Shown here: one piece after another, positions 35,901 to 62,763 of the stretch
Position numbering within the stretch: position 1 is the stretch's first letter
Layout of the letters: each line of letters opens with the position of its first letter
NCBI RefSeq assembly: GCF_027942865.1
Contig: NC_134528.1
Span: 11,746,086 to 11,810,085, forward strand
Source: Odontesthes bonariensis
Lineage: Eukaryota; Chordata; Actinopteri; Atheriniformes; Atherinopsidae
Reading direction: 5' to 3'
Length of the DNA: 64,000 bases
The notes under the pieces: generated by a model
The model's input: the letters and a program-made list of their open reading frames with translations, nothing else
Told to the model about the DNA's origin: nothing
Database searches by the model: none
Program-made: the position numbers and the translations under genes

Positions 35901-38900
35901 TGCCCGCCCTCCTCACAGTCCTGGAGAGATACTCAGGTACCCACAAAGCTGTTGCTGATACGGTCGGTGTGGACGTATTCTGCAGGTCGAAGTATGCATT
36001 CCGTTGTCAGTAGGCTGAAGCTGTCGATCTGATCGGTTATTTTTCTGTGGGCTTCGGGAGACAAACGTATGCACAAACAAATACCACCACTGGCTTGCAT
36101 CTCATGTCCCCATGTCTTGATATCTATACTGTACTGAATTTGTCTTTATAGTATGATAAACATATTGCGTCATAAACCTAAATATTATGTGTTTTTGGAC
36201 CTCATATATCTATGAGCAACAAACAGTGTTGTTACATTTGCTCTGTGTGTTTGTGTGTGTTGCAGGCAGCTACCAGGTTCTGCTGCAGGCAGTGTTCACC
36301 TCTCCTCTCAAAGACCTCCTGAATGACTTCACCAAGTACCAGGAGATGATTGAAACCACACTGGACATGAACCAGGTCTTTTTTTTTTTTTCTTTTCTTT
36401 TTTGCTTCCACACGTTGGTAAGTTTTCTTTGTTGTTTAAACGCGTCTTCTCTCGTGTGTCGTGGGTCACGCGTAGATTGACCATCACGAGTTCCTGGTGA
36501 AGGCATCTTTTGATCCGGTCCTGAGCGAGCTGAGAGAAAAGATGGATGCGCTGGAGAAAAACATGCAGACGGTGCTAAACAGTGCGGCCAGAGAACTGGG
36601 TAAGTGCACGTCCAAAAACTGGGTTTGTTTTTTTTAAGAATGGTGCAACAAAAAAGCCAGCAGCAAACTGTTTGCATCATGCAGTCGTTATGTTCTATAA
36701 TGTGTGTATTTTAGACTTTACATTTAGCTTGCAACTCACCTCTTGGTTTAGCTTTTCATTACTGTCTTGGCTTTTGAGAGACGCGCTGTAAGGTAACTAA
36801 TAACCGGTGGACACTATGCACACGTGTATGGCTGTATGGACACAATGGGTAGCTGTGGCTCAGCTGGAAGAACCAGTTGCCTCTAATCACAAGGTTTGCG
36901 GCTCCATTCACAGCCTTTCCGTGTGTTCTGGTGTCCTAGGACAAGGCCCCAAGTATTATGCAAACCATTTCCCATGTATTAGCCACTGGTCCGTCATAAG
37001 TTAGCCAAGCTCTAATGTATAATGTAAGTCTATTTGACCCCTAATGGGAGTATAGTTTAACAAAGAAACTCTTGTGTTGTTTTGGAGAACATTTGAAGCC
37101 ATAATCTCATGAGGAGATCAAAGGTTTCTCATGTACTTCGGTCTTGAACCAGAAGCGCTGTCCCCACTGGTTATAAGACACTTTTGCTATGACTTGATTA
37201 TTATTTATAATTCATTTCTGTGTACGTTTTATTTACTTTTATTTTTTACCGGGAGGAAATGTCCAGCTTTTACTTCCATGTAGTTTTTGGTGGTGGTTGA
37301 AGCAGCAGTTATAGCCTCACCACTACGTAGGACAGGGTGAGGTCAGAATGAGCTTGATGTCGTTGAAATCTTCACGATTGCATGGATTCCGCGAAACAAT
37401 GTTTAATCAAGTTTCAACTGACACTTTTGAAATGTACTTGTATTACTTTGTATAACTAATTTGGTCCTGTTTTTAAAAAAAAAAAATACTAAACCATGAG
37501 GGTACCAAACAGTTTTAGTCAAAAAGTAAAACCTTAAAACACGCGATAGTGTGAGCCTATCTGTGTTCCTTAACTGGAAGATGACAAAAATGTTAAAGTC
37601 GGGTAGATTACATTTGAACTTCAGATTGATGTAGATATCAGAACAATTGCGTAATGAAAATTCAGCCCAGTGTAACTTACACACTTAACTTACTATAGAC
37701 AGATGGCTCATCGTTATTGTGTTGTTATTGTTATTGTGCTGTAACTGGTTTCCCCAGTACAGCGTGCTATTAAATCATGACTCTCATCATGACAGAGGTC
37801 TTTATTTGCCATTATATCAGAAGCTCTTCTTCTTAATGAACGTTTAGTGGTACCCCGTGGACTCTGGTGCAACAGTGTGACTGTAGATAACAATGATGAA
37901 AGGGGAATAAACAAAAAAAAAAAGATCTTCAAGGTGTTTCTGGAACAAATTGGCTGAGCTTGTGTGTTTCAGGTCTGGATGCCGGTAAGACGGTGAAGCT
38001 GGAGTCAAACGCCATGCTCGGTTTCTACCTGCGAGTCACGTGCAAGGAGGAGAAGAGTCTGAGGAACAACAAGAAATTCACCACGCTGGATGTTCAGAAG
38101 AACGGAGTGCGCTTCACCAACAGGTCGGTCTTTGCTGTGTCACATGTCTGGAGGAAGTTTTGGATAACTCTTCTCTAATTGTCAGCTGATGGCCTGGACT
38201 CTTGAATGTGCCCTTTCACGTGTCTGCAGTAAGCTGAGCTCTCTGAACGAGGAATACACCAAGAGCAGGGAAGAGTATGAGGAGGCCCAGAACGCCATCG
38301 TCAAAGAGATCATCAACATTGCCTCAGGTGCGGAATCCCATCACATGCTGCTCACTGTCTTGACAGCATGGCATTGATTTGAGCAAAAGAGTCTCGACTA
38401 CGTGGAAACGATCATGAATTCTTACATTTCTAATTTGCCTGATATGCTGGTTAGTAATTGATTTCATTCAAAGGTCATTAAACTTCTCTTATCTTACAAA
38501 TCATTGTGGAGGCCTGCACATGCTCCAGTCTCCTGTCTTATGTCATTTGTTAAAAGTTTTTAACGCTTATGCACCGCCAGGTTATGTGGATCCCCTCCAA
38601 ACGCTGAGTGACGTGATAGCGCAGCTGGACGCAGTGGTGAGTTTTGCCGTGGCGTCCGTCTCTGCCCCTGTGCCGTATGTCCGGCCATGCCTCTTAGACG
38701 ACGGCTGCAGGCGCATGGAGCTGCTGCAGGCCAGACATCCCTGCATGGAGACGGACGCAGACACCGCCTTCATTCCTAATGACATCACCTTTGTCCAGGA
38801 CGAGAAGAGCTTCTATATTATAACAGGTGAGAAACGCCACAGGATTGTGAATGAGGGAGAGAAGAAAGATCCTCAGCTAACCCTTTTTGTTGTCTACAGG

Positions 38901-41351
38901 ACCAAACATGGGTGGCAAGTCGACATTTATCCGGCAGGTGGGTGTCATCGCTCTCATGGCTCAGATCGGCTGTTTTGTGCCATGTGAGAAGGCGGAGCTT
39001 AGTGTGATTGACAGTGTCCTGGCCAGAGTGGGAGCTGGAGACAGCCAAGTGAAAGGAGTGTCCACCTTCATGTCCGAGATGCTGGAGACTGCTGCCATTC
39101 TGCGGTAAGGACAAGACATGCACTTTCACTACATGATACGTCCAATAGCCTTTTTTCTCATCACCACATCGTCCCCGCAGGTCGGCTACAGAGAACTCGC
39201 TCATCATAATTGACGAGCTCGGCAGGGGCACATCCACTTACGATGGCTTCGGGCTTGCCTGGGCCATCAGCGAGCACATCGCCTCCAAAATCAGCTGCTT
39301 CTGCCTCTTTGCCACTCACTTCCATGAGCTGACAGCGCTGGCAGCACAGCAGCCCACCGTCCACAACCTGCATGTCACGGCCCTGACGTCCCACAACACG
39401 CTCACAATGCTTTACAGAGTCAAACCAGGTAGGCTCAAATTGGTTTCATACATTTATTTGCCTCAATGTATAAACGTTAATTAAAAGGATTTTTGGTTAG
39501 GGTTGTTCAGCTACCACTTTAAAGTTTTTCCTACTTACTGTCATTTGGAAACACAGCTCAGGTTAAGGACGAGCTAGTTCATAGTGGGCTGTTCTTATAA
39601 TAATATCTAATTCCCATATGTTTTTTAAAAATGGGCCTGTAGATTGTGTTGATGTTCAGATCCTCTCTGACAGAAAGCTCATTTGCTTTCTTGCTGAAGA
39701 TGTGTCTGAGAGATCTAAAGCCACAGTCAGCTGACTCTTAGCTTATAAACATAAACTCTGAAAAAGGAGAGTAACAGGAGAGCTGGCTCCATGAAAGGCA
39801 AACAGATCCTTTAAAGCTCAATTCAACACATTATATCTCATTCATCATTTGTCCTCTTCAGTTTTTATGCAGATAAAAGATTTTGTGGTTTTACCACATG
39901 CTGGACTGGCTGCTGTTCCATAAACCCAGGTTAAACAAAGGAGCCAGGCTTATTTGAGTTATTCTGACTTATTTTCAGTTTATCCACTTCCACGGAACAA
40001 TTTCAATACAGTTTAGGCTCTTTCAATATTGCAACCTCGTGTTGGGGAAACAAACTTGAATTGGGGCAGGCCGATTGTGAAGCTAAGCCTGAGATTTGTG
40101 CTGCAACACTGAGCTGAATAGATAAATTACCACTAATTTATGTTACAATATCTGACTTTATTCATCACTATCCAATCAATCGAATGATACAGTCGTATAG
40201 ACTTACTGTACATATATATTTAATTATATGTTATAAGTTGTGGCTGTTTAATATATCAACACAGTTTTCATTTACACAGTTGATACATAGAAACATTTGT
40301 GTATTTCAGTGGATCTTTTAAGGTTTTCTTCACTAACTGACTGGATGTCATTTTTTTATATAAATGTATTTGATCATAATTGATAGTGATGCATCAAAGC
40401 TGGACGTTTTTATTATCCTCTAGCAATAAATCCTCTGTTTCATGGCGTAGCATTTCTGTTTTTTTTGACAATTGAGCATGAAGTTTTATATGTGAAAAAA
40501 ATGGTTTTGTTTGTAATTGTCTCAACTAAATGAACTACCTCTGTCTTCAGGTGTTTGTGACCAGAGTTTTGGAATCCACGTTGCTGAGCTGGCTTGCTTC
40601 CCACCATCAGTGCTGGCTGTGGCGAAGGAGAAGGCAGAGGAGCTGGAGGAGTTCCAAGAACCTGCCGGGGAAAAGTCGGAGCAGGAGGAAGAGCCCCAGG
40701 CCAAGAGACGACGGACAGACAAACAGGTAGGGCTCAGTTTTCCACAATCTTTCTGCCTCTAGATCCACACAGTCTATGCTGACGTCATACGCTGTGGAGG
40801 AACAGGCCCAGGGACAGATCAGAACATGATTGATAAGCATCAGTGGGCAGTGTAAAAATAATTTGCAGCTGGTTGCTCTTAAAAACCCACAGTGCCAGCA
40901 ATGCTCCATGTCCTCGGGGGGTTTTAAGATTTATGTTTGAGGAAAAACAAAGCCACACAGCCTATCATGGTGCCAGACAGAGCAAAATGTGTCACTGGAA
41001 TCCACATCTTTTGTAATTGAGGTTAATAAAACTCTGGAAAGAGTAGGGTTCCACTGTTCTACAGTTGGTTCAGGCAGCTGTGTGTCTGAGCTGTCTATGG
41101 TAGATCTGCATTATGTGACAAGTTACTATGGTTAACGGCAGTCATTGTAAAATTCTATTCTCCCTCTCCTTCAGGCGGGAGAAAACCTGATCCAGGACTT
41201 TCTGAAGAAGGTAAAGTCGCTTGCTGTTGCCACCATGACTGAGGAAGAGGTGAAGGTGGCGCTCAGGAAAATGAAGCAGGAGCTGGTCGCCAAAAACAAC
41301 ACGTACATCAGTGAGATCCTTGCTCGCTGCGTGTCTGTAAAAACTGCCTGA
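33000..41351 (+). CDS. msh2: msh2, DNA mismatch repair ATPase
   Basis: Nuclear MutS homologue that pairs with MSH6 or MSH3 to recognise mismatches and loops. Sixteen coding exons: 33000-33207, 33461-33609, 33851-34135, 34356-34502, 34970-35119, 35334-35467, 35737-35936, 36266-36375, 36476-36599, 37973-38123, 38230-38327, 38581-38826, 38900-39104, 39181-39428, 40551-40726, 41175-41351. Total 2808 nt, 935 aa (human 934). Exons 4 to 15 have the lengths I remember for human MSH2. Domains in order: mismatch-binding and connector domains (1-300), lever/clamp (300-620), ATPase with Walker [10 protein letters not shown] at 668-676, DELGRGTST at 747-755 and ATHFHEL, then the helix-turn-helix C-terminus. 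The start MAVQPKQ matches human. An in-frame ATG at 32934 would add 22 residues but has the weaker context. Confidence 0.98.
36600..37972 (+). other. msh2 intron 9
   Basis: At 1.37 kb the largest msh2 intron. It carries a tRNA-derived SINE fragment at about 36849-36965. The rest shows nothing recognisable. Confidence 0.8.
36849..36965 (+). mobile_element. tRNA-derived SINE fragment
   Basis: GTAGCTGTGGCTCAGCTGG carries an A-box-like tRNA head. It is followed by an anticodon-arm-like stretch, a decayed B box (GGTTTGCGGCTCCATTC) and the GTGTCCTAGGACAAGG segment that recalls the GTGTCCTTGGGCAAG body of a common fish SINE. It is in msh2 intron 9, same strand as the gene. The B box is too altered for a working tRNA. 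Confidence 0.6.
39429..40550 (+). other. msh2 intron 14
   Basis: 1.12 kb, AT-rich, no recognisable element. Confidence 0.75.
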
Positions 41352-41430
41352 TTTCCAGACACGCATTCTGTTCTCACCTAAGCTTAACGCTTATCTACCA
41401 CAATAGAGCGATTCAACTGTATAGTTTTTC

Positions 41431-41436
41431 AATAAA
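41431..41436 (+). terminator. Candidate poly(A) signal, msh2
   Basis: AATAAA 80 bp past the msh2 stop codon, giving a very short 3' UTR. Confidence 0.75.
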
Positions 41437-41534
41437 GAATTTTCCTTTCCTGTATTTCTTTGTGGCTGAGTCATGTGTACGTTGGTGTATGATGCAGATT
41501 GCTTTTGGTTTCAAGAGTCTAGATAAACCAGAGC

Positions 41535-41752
41535 TGGTCTGAACCTGGCTGCTGTGTCTAAAGTAATGCATGTTACGCTGATCTGGGCTTCTCAGAACTT
41601 AAACATCGTCTAGTACATATTTGCAGTAGGCATATCTGGAGTTTTATCACCATCAGCTCACCTAATTTGTTCTGCTCTTCTGGTGTCAAGCTTTTGTTTT
41701 ACAATGTCTCCTCTGCTGGTCACATTTGGTGAAAATTAGAACAGAGATGGTT
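41535..41752 (+). repeat. Copy A of a diverged direct duplication
   Basis: Shares blocks in the same order and orientation with 42980-43193: GCTGATCTGGGCTTCTCAGA against GCTGATCTAGGTTTCCCAGA, then CATCGT../CATCAT.., and ATGTCTCCTCTGCTGGTCAC against ATGTTTCTTCTGTTGGTCAC, both ending in AAAATTAGA. No coding sense was recognised. It lies just past msh2. Confidence 0.65.
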
Positions 41753-42979
41753 AAGTTTGATCAATGGATCACATTGAGAAACCCACTTTTTTTTTTTTTT
41801 TCTTTTTTCTCCCTCATTCAAATCAAAATCTGGACTTATCATTTTGGTGGCGTCTGCTAAACATTGAATAAAACTAAAACAATGCTGCTTTTACTCTCTT
41901 TTAAAGATGAGCAGAAAGGTCAGGACTTTAGAAAAGAAAAGGTAAATTCAAAAATGTATAAACCAATATAAAACCTGACCTGGTTTTAAATGTTCTTCTA
42001 TCGCTGGAATAACAGGCTGAACTTGCTCATCTCTCTTTGAAAGAGGTATTTTATAGTGACGCCAATTGTAGCGGCAGCACCAAAAGAAAAGTTTGTAATT
42101 TGGTCACCTTGGTGCCACCTTTATGTTGTGCTGCATGTTTTTTTAACCACGTTTCTATAAGCCTGTGCGTTCCATCTGACTGATTGACAGCAGCATGAGA
42201 AAGGGGCTGAGGTAGAAAAGTGAAACTTATTGAAAGCCCATGAATCAATTATATGAATCCCCCTCATTTTCGGCCCTGGTTGTGACCAATGATGGCTGAT
42301 CCACGCTTGCCCCCACTTCATTACGCTGCCAATACCATGCTTAGCTTTAGATATTCACCTGAGATAGAGCTGCACAACTTTTCTCTGATACTGGAAGAGT
42401 GTGAACTGTTGGACCCTGTGTGAACAGGTGTGTGCCTTTAGTCATCACAGCTGGAAAATCAATATATTTCAAGGTTGATCAAAACATGCAGCCGACTACA
42501 ATTTGGAGCCAAACTGACTACTTTTAAGTTTTTTTTTGCCTTGGTTTGTCCAGATTTCCTCCTCATAGGCTCCGTACTTCATGTGGTGAAGAACATCTTG
42601 TTATTAAGTTGTCCGATAAAGATTCAGCTTCTTTCCTTGTATTAAAAAAAAATAACTATGGAAGAAGCAACACCTTCTCTTACTGCATACACTTGGTTAC
42701 AGTGTTATTTTGGGAGGAACGTAAGATCTGTCATTTCAGAATATATTTGTTTTAGCTGTATAAATATTCTAATGCACTTAATGGCGTTAACACAGCTCTG
42801 CCAAAGGGTTGAGTTGAATTTTAGATCTCAACAGGAGTAAATTTGATTTCTACAGAACACAGCAACAAGGCTCAGAGTAAATTGAAGCTCCTGAGGACAC
42901 CGCACTGACTTGTGATTGTTCATGGCTTATTTTCACAAATGTGAAGTAAATCGCAGGAATTTGAGACCCTTCTTTGTGC

Positions 42980-43193
42980 CAATCTGGACTTGTCTGCTCG
43001 GTCAACACAAGCACATGTTCAGCTGATCTAGGTTTCCCAGAACTGCAGCATCATATGGCACAGGCATGTCTGACGGCTCACCACCATATCATAGTATCTC
43101 AACATCAGTTGATTAAGGTTGTTGCAGTAAATTATGTGACGGCTCTGCTCAATGTTTCTTCTGTTGGTCACGTTTTATAAAAATTAGACCACG
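42980..43193 (+). repeat. Copy B of a diverged direct duplication
   Basis: Partner of copy A, about 1.44 kb away in the same orientation. The differences are dominated by transitions, as expected of an old neutral duplication or two copies of an unnamed repeat family. Confidence 0.65.
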
Positions 43194-44259
43194 AGTTTTA
43201 CTGTGTGTAAATGATCCCCTAAAGAGCTCTGACGACTCTATGCACAGGACCTAGTTCTGTTATAAATTGGCTTTATTCTTAGACTTTATGCATTCATATT
43301 CTGTAGTTCACTAAATAATCTATGTTCCTAGTTTGTACGTTTACACTCTGCTCATACAAACGAAATGTATGTCAGATAGGTCTGGTATAGTAGATACACG
43401 CCTGAAACAACACTCACATTGTTTATCACATCCAAAGAACATGACAAAGACGGTGGATGGCCTGCTCATATTACTAGCAAATGTCCAATTATACTTTGTC
43501 GAGTGTAAGTACAACCTCTGTGAGATAAAAGGTGGACATAAATATGAAATGTGTCCGGATATTGGGGCTCTCTGATGGAGGCCCTGCGTGGGCTCTGTCT
43601 CTCCGAGTTCAGCACGGCTAAACTTCACGTGACCACGAACAAATACTTTGTTTAACTTAAGATTTCTCCCTGTAGTTTAATATTTATTTGGGCCAATCAA
43701 GCTCCCAGAAAAAGTTTTAGCAGCAGTTGTATCATATACCGTATATATATTTTCCGACCATAGACAACTGGGTTTTTAAAATCCCAAAATTAAGTCTGGA
43801 GCAACTGCAGCTTCTGAGGAAACGGAGGAAAATATTTACGGCCACCAGCTGCTTCTCTGCCTGTTATTTTTTCTTAGACTGCATCACAGAATGATTAGTT
43901 CTCAGTTGATGTACTTGAAATGGTGATTTTGTTTTAAAACAAGTATAAAAGCACCCCGTGACCCCTTAGTAATCCAGCAACATCTCCATTTCACACTACA
44001 ATTAAATTAATTCTGCAATATGACCATTAACTCCAAATGCCACCAGCTGCTTTTGATGAACCTCTCATTTAATTTTTCCAACAGGATTCCTATGACTTGT
44101 GACCAGTCAAGTGATCAATGTTGGGAGCAGTTAGACAATCAAACTCCCTTTGAGGTCTTTGAGCTGCATTTCCTTTCAGAACAAGAAGCACTTACGTAAG
44201 GACTTGAATTTCATCGTATCAAGGGAACTCAAAAACAGACATCTTTGATCTAATAAAGT
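43194..44259. other. msh2-fbxo11 convergent gap
   Basis: Rest of the intergenic DNA between the two convergent genes. No gene or named element recognised. Confidence 0.45.
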
Positions 44260-44265
44260 TTTATT
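44260..44265 (-). terminator. Candidate poly(A) signal, fbxo11
   Basis: Minus-strand AATAAA 1.25 kb past the fbxo11 stop. It is half of AATAAAGTTTTATT (44252-44265), which offers a hexamer on both strands. Other minus-strand hexamers may lie closer. Confidence 0.4.
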
Positions 44266-44919
44266 TTCTTAGAAATGGCCAGTTTCCTGTTTTCTTTTTT
44301 TTTGTCTTTCTAAGAAAGTATACCCCTTTTTGAATTCCAACTAGCATCTACATAATGGTTATTGAATACTTCACAATATATTAAGTCTAGATGTTATGGT
44401 ACATGCATACGATTCAGGCTGCATGAAGAGCCACAGTCACCACGATACACAGGGGAGGGGGCGGGTGAGGACAGCGGGAGGACTGCAGACCGACTCTTCA
44501 GTTCCAGTTCAAAAGGAGCTTGGACGCCTCCTACCGAAACCCTCTCCACAAAACACTGACTGCATCAACTTATAAACACACACACTCATGCGCACACGCA
44601 CGCAGAACTTGCACTGTACACAACACATTTACACGCACCTCTTTATACAAGTGTGGAGCTTCTCCACCTGCCATTTAAACTAACACACAGGAGAGGGTTT
44701 TTAGTGTTTAAATGACTCTCTTTCACAGAAAGAATTTCACCACTGGGACGTTTGAGTTTCTGCAGGTTGACGGGGTGAGGGACGCTAACCAAAGAAAAAA
44801 AAAATAATAATTATAATATATAATAAAATAAAAGACATTCAAATACAGTCAGCTTTTTGCTTGGAAATACAAAACTACATGAGAAAGCATTGAAATAAAA
44901 TCCATTGATCGGAACATAT

Positions 44920-44926
44920 ATATATG

Positions 44927-44948
<22 letters not shown>
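44920..44948. repeat. (TA)n run
   Basis: Alternating AT tract followed by T and A homopolymers, within the probable fbxo11 3' UTR. Confidence 0.9.
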
Positions 44949-44960
<12 letters not shown>

Positions 44961-45514
44961 AAAGCCCAAGTGCTCCATCACACACACACAATCTTGCTTT
45001 TTATGCACACACAGAGCAACATCCACCCATCCGTTGCCTAGTCACAACTGCCAAGACAGCCAATCGGGATGGTGGCTGTGAGGAAGCAGGAAGTCTTTGA
45101 CAGCAGTTCTTGAGAACAAGAAGAATAAGAGGGCCAGGAGCTGAGGATTAACCGGGAGGAGTTCACACTCAAAGTGCCACCAGCTGACCTTGACAGCCCC
45201 TCAGCACAACCCTCCTCTTCCCATCTTCTTTGTTTACGGACTGCAGTTAGAAATACTCCAGTGAGGAATCTCTTGTGGCTGTTCTGTCAGTCTACCCTCA
45301 GCTCCACTGCGCCCTCTGGTGCAGCGTGTCCGGCTGAAGCCACTTCCTCTGCAGCTTCTTCCACCTTGATCCCGCCCCGAGAGCGCTGCAATCAGAGTCT
45401 CTTTGGGTCCTTATGGATGCAAGTGGATGTGTGTATGTGACTGTTTGCGTGTGGCTGTGTGCAATGTAATGTGTTTGTATGCTAATGTGAGGCTGTTGAC
45501 TTGACCAGACACCT

Positions 45515-59655
<14,141 letters not shown>

Positions 59656-60010
59656 CTGGGGAGTTGGTTGTCGAAAAATAGACCGCTATCCTCGACCGCC
59701 CGCTGCCAAATTTAGCTCTCGGCCCAAAATGCCACCCGGACAGTCTTTTTCCCAGATACCCCCAAACAATCGCGATCAAAAACACAATGGTATTTGGAGA
59801 GTAATTGCGTTTTTCTTCTCCGTGGTGTCACAGCTCCCCTAGTTTCACTGCTCGGTGCCAGCTCCGTCTCTGTCTGTAACAGGAGGAGCCATTAACCCAC
59901 ACGGGAAACAATCGCGAGAAAAAAGAACAGAATGTCGTTTCGACCAATCGTATTTTGCGTTTTATAATTTCCTCTTACAGCGGCCAATCAGAGGATACGT
60001 GTCAGACTAG
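59656..60010 (-). promoter_or_regulatory. fbxo11 promoter region
   Basis: GC- and CpG-richer DNA directly upstream of the fbxo11 ATG. Inverted CCAAT motifs lie at about 59944-59948 (ACCAATCG) and 59982-59987 (GGCCAATC), and there is no clear TATA box. The exact transcription start cannot be read from sequence. Confidence 0.45.
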
Positions 60011-61740
60011 TTAACAAACCAATGTGTTAGGGTTGGTCAAGCCGCGATTTGATCATTGCACGGAATAGGCATCAAAGGGCTCTCTGGTCATCAATTAATG
60101 TACAGTTTGCCACTCAAGCTCCCTTTGCAAGAGGTGCATATATGGGTAAAGGCCTATGTATGCATGTATAAATGTGATCTAATATATTTCCTCCCTGATA
60201 ACAGTTTCTTTAATTATTAGCCATCATTTGTGAAAATATGATGCACTGTAGATATTTTTCTTGTTTATATGGAAATAACAAAATGATTGATGAGCATAAA
60301 CTAAATGTTAAAATATGAACAAATACTATGCAATATGGATAAGAGAGAGAATTAAATAGGCCTAAAAAGAGAGAAGGTTTTGCATTTCTACTAGAAGACT
60401 ATACTTATTTCCTTTATTCAACACAAAACACGCCAAAAAGAATGACTAATTAGGAGGTGTGGTTTTATTTAGAATATTGATACGTTATGAGTCTACAAGT
60501 GATTTCAGTTTGTTTTAAAAAATCAAACAATAATTTGTTGTTATACCTTAAAATACCGTATCTATTTTTCGGGGCAAATGTTGTCAATTTACAGAATTTT
60601 GGTGGAATGACACTTTAATAAACTTCTGGTTAGTGTCGTTTTATGCAAGATGACCACCAGGGGGCATTGTTTAGCCGCAAATGATCCGACCATGATCTGA
60701 AACTCCTTAAAGACAGAACTGTACTGATTCTTTTTTCCCCCTCCTTTTTTGTGGCATTGTCACAGGCGTTTGTCTTATTTATTTATTTGTTTAGTCAGGC
60801 GAGGCTGAACTACAGCAGTGATTCCAGTAACGAGTATACCTGTATATTTATTCAAAGGGAAAATATTTTTTTCTTTTAGAAAATCCTCTTTGTAAAATGC
60901 GCAGAAATATCCAGAAGTTCGTGATGGAGGTTTGTTGTATTTATGTAAGTGTTCTGTGAAAAGCATTATCTTAACTGCCACCGTTTTATCAAAATTTTAA
61001 AAGTAGTTTGTTTATCCAAACTAAATTTAGCTCACACTTAAAACTATGCTTTCCTGCCACAGTTGTTAATACGCTCATTTATGGTGCCTGTTGAAACGAC
61101 TAACATTACTGTTCACAGCTCAGTGGACCATAGCATAGCAGAGATCACTATAAACCCTGAATCATTAGCGTCAGCTGGTGGTTAAAGTGTAAAATGCACC
61201 CCCACATTTAGCATGTAGGAGGCAGTACATCCATATCAATGAGACGGACTAGGATTCTTTCTTGCAGCTGCAGCCTTGAAACTCTGGGTTTCTGCTGAGT
61301 GTGTGCGCGTCTTATCTTGGTGCCATATCCATCCTCCTGTAATAAGCAGAATGAGCAGCTGTGTAGTCTGTCCTCCCACACCCACCCACCCACCTTGATA
61401 CACAGAGCAGAGGTTGGTAGGGTCACCTTGTCCTTGAGAGCTTAGGATGCGCCGAAGGACAGAACTGATAGATAAAAAAAGAACATATATTGCACATGTG
61501 TGATTTTTCCCTCTGAAATCCACTCAAGCAGAGAGATTTATGAGCAAATCTATCAAAGATATGAGAAAACCACGCAATAATGTATTTTGTACAAAACAAA
61601 CAAAAACACAATTGCATTTCAACGATGATTACAAAGCCTTTCTTTGGAAAAAGCGAGACACAGGTGAATTGGAGGGGACATAGAGACAGGAGCTTCAGCA
61701 GACCCTGTGTCTAAAGAGGTTATTAATCACCATGTCTTGA
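60011..61740. other. Intergenic, nothing recognised
   Basis: AT-rich DNA between fbxo11 and the SINE. Open frames are short and have no recognisable domain. Confidence 0.4.
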
Positions 61741-61744
61741 AGTG

Positions 61745-61925
61745 TTTTTTATTTTTTGGGGGGCTTTTTCATGCCTTTAATATATAGAACAGTGAAGAGA
61801 GACAGAGGGAATAACACGCAGCAAAGGGCCGTCCGATGCGGGATTCGAACCGGGGCCAGCTGCACGAGGACTATAGCCTCTGTCAATGGGGCGTCTGCTG
61901 TACCCACTACGCCACAGACCGCCCC
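61745..61925 (-). mobile_element. tRNA-derived SINE, near full length
   Basis: On the minus strand the element starts GGGGCGGTCTGTGGCGTAGT. It has an A box (TGGCGTAGTGGG, 61903-61914) and a canonical B box (GGTTCGAATCC, 61841-61851), then a pyrimidine-rich body and a tail with TTAAAGGCATGAAAAAGCCC. The flanks share AGTGTT, a possible target duplication. The polymerase III boxes are intact. It is not a tRNA gene because the anticodon and acceptor arms do not fold. Confidence 0.85.
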
Positions 61926-62763
61926 GTAGTGTTCCTTTTAATGAATATTATATAATCATAACACTGAACGTCAAATTAATGAATTTTCTGTGCATAGGTT
62001 AATGTCCCCCCTTATAAAACCTTTGTCAAAGTCTTTTGTACCACTTTAATTTGTTGCATTATCTTGGGACACCAGATGGACAGTGTTAGTTGCATGAGAC
62101 GATGGGTGAAGACATTACTTTACTATTCCCTCTGCTCTTCCATTTATACCAGTACTCCTAAACTGTTGTGTTGCTGGAAACTCCACCCATCAAGTTACAA
62201 CAAACACAAGGGTATCTAGGACAGCTTAAATGACCCACATTTGTTTTAATTATCTGCAGTTGTTGTTTCTATACTTGGATTGCTGTAGTTCACACTATTT
62301 TAAATGTATTTTACAGTTGGCTACAAGATCTAAGATGAACATTGGACACTGGCCGCCTTGTGCTGTTGTTGATCAGGGGTGAAACATTTAAGTAATCCCG
62401 TAGCCCACATGACTGTGGTTGAAACACTGTAATGTCTGTGTTGAATTAAAAACTGTAGGACATTGATGAATTGAAGACCAACTTATCTTAAACCTGTCAG
62501 TGATGAGCTGGAGAGGGATACAGCAGTCTTTTCAAGCATCCCTACAATGTGCAACCATGAAACAGTTTTCTTTCTTTAATTTTGAGGCGTTGATCCATTT
62601 CAAAGTCTCGTTTCTCCTTCAGACTTCTCTGGGTGAGTGAAAAAGGGCTTTTGTGGGAGGATCAGGACAATCTGGTAAAGGTATGGATATTTGTGGAATT
62701 TTTGGATGAAACACCAACACTCTCGTTTCCCAACGAGACTCAGTGCACTGGCAAAGGAGGACA
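61926..62763. other. 3' flank of fshr
   Basis: AT-rich sequence next to the fshr stop codon. On the minus strand 62763 down to 62600 would encode the tail of the other fshr reading frame (see fshr entry). Otherwise nothing recognised. Confidence 0.5.

Noticed and set aside
61841-61914. Possible tRNA gene
   Set aside because: A and B boxes are present but the cloverleaf arms do not pair, and a SINE body and tail follow.
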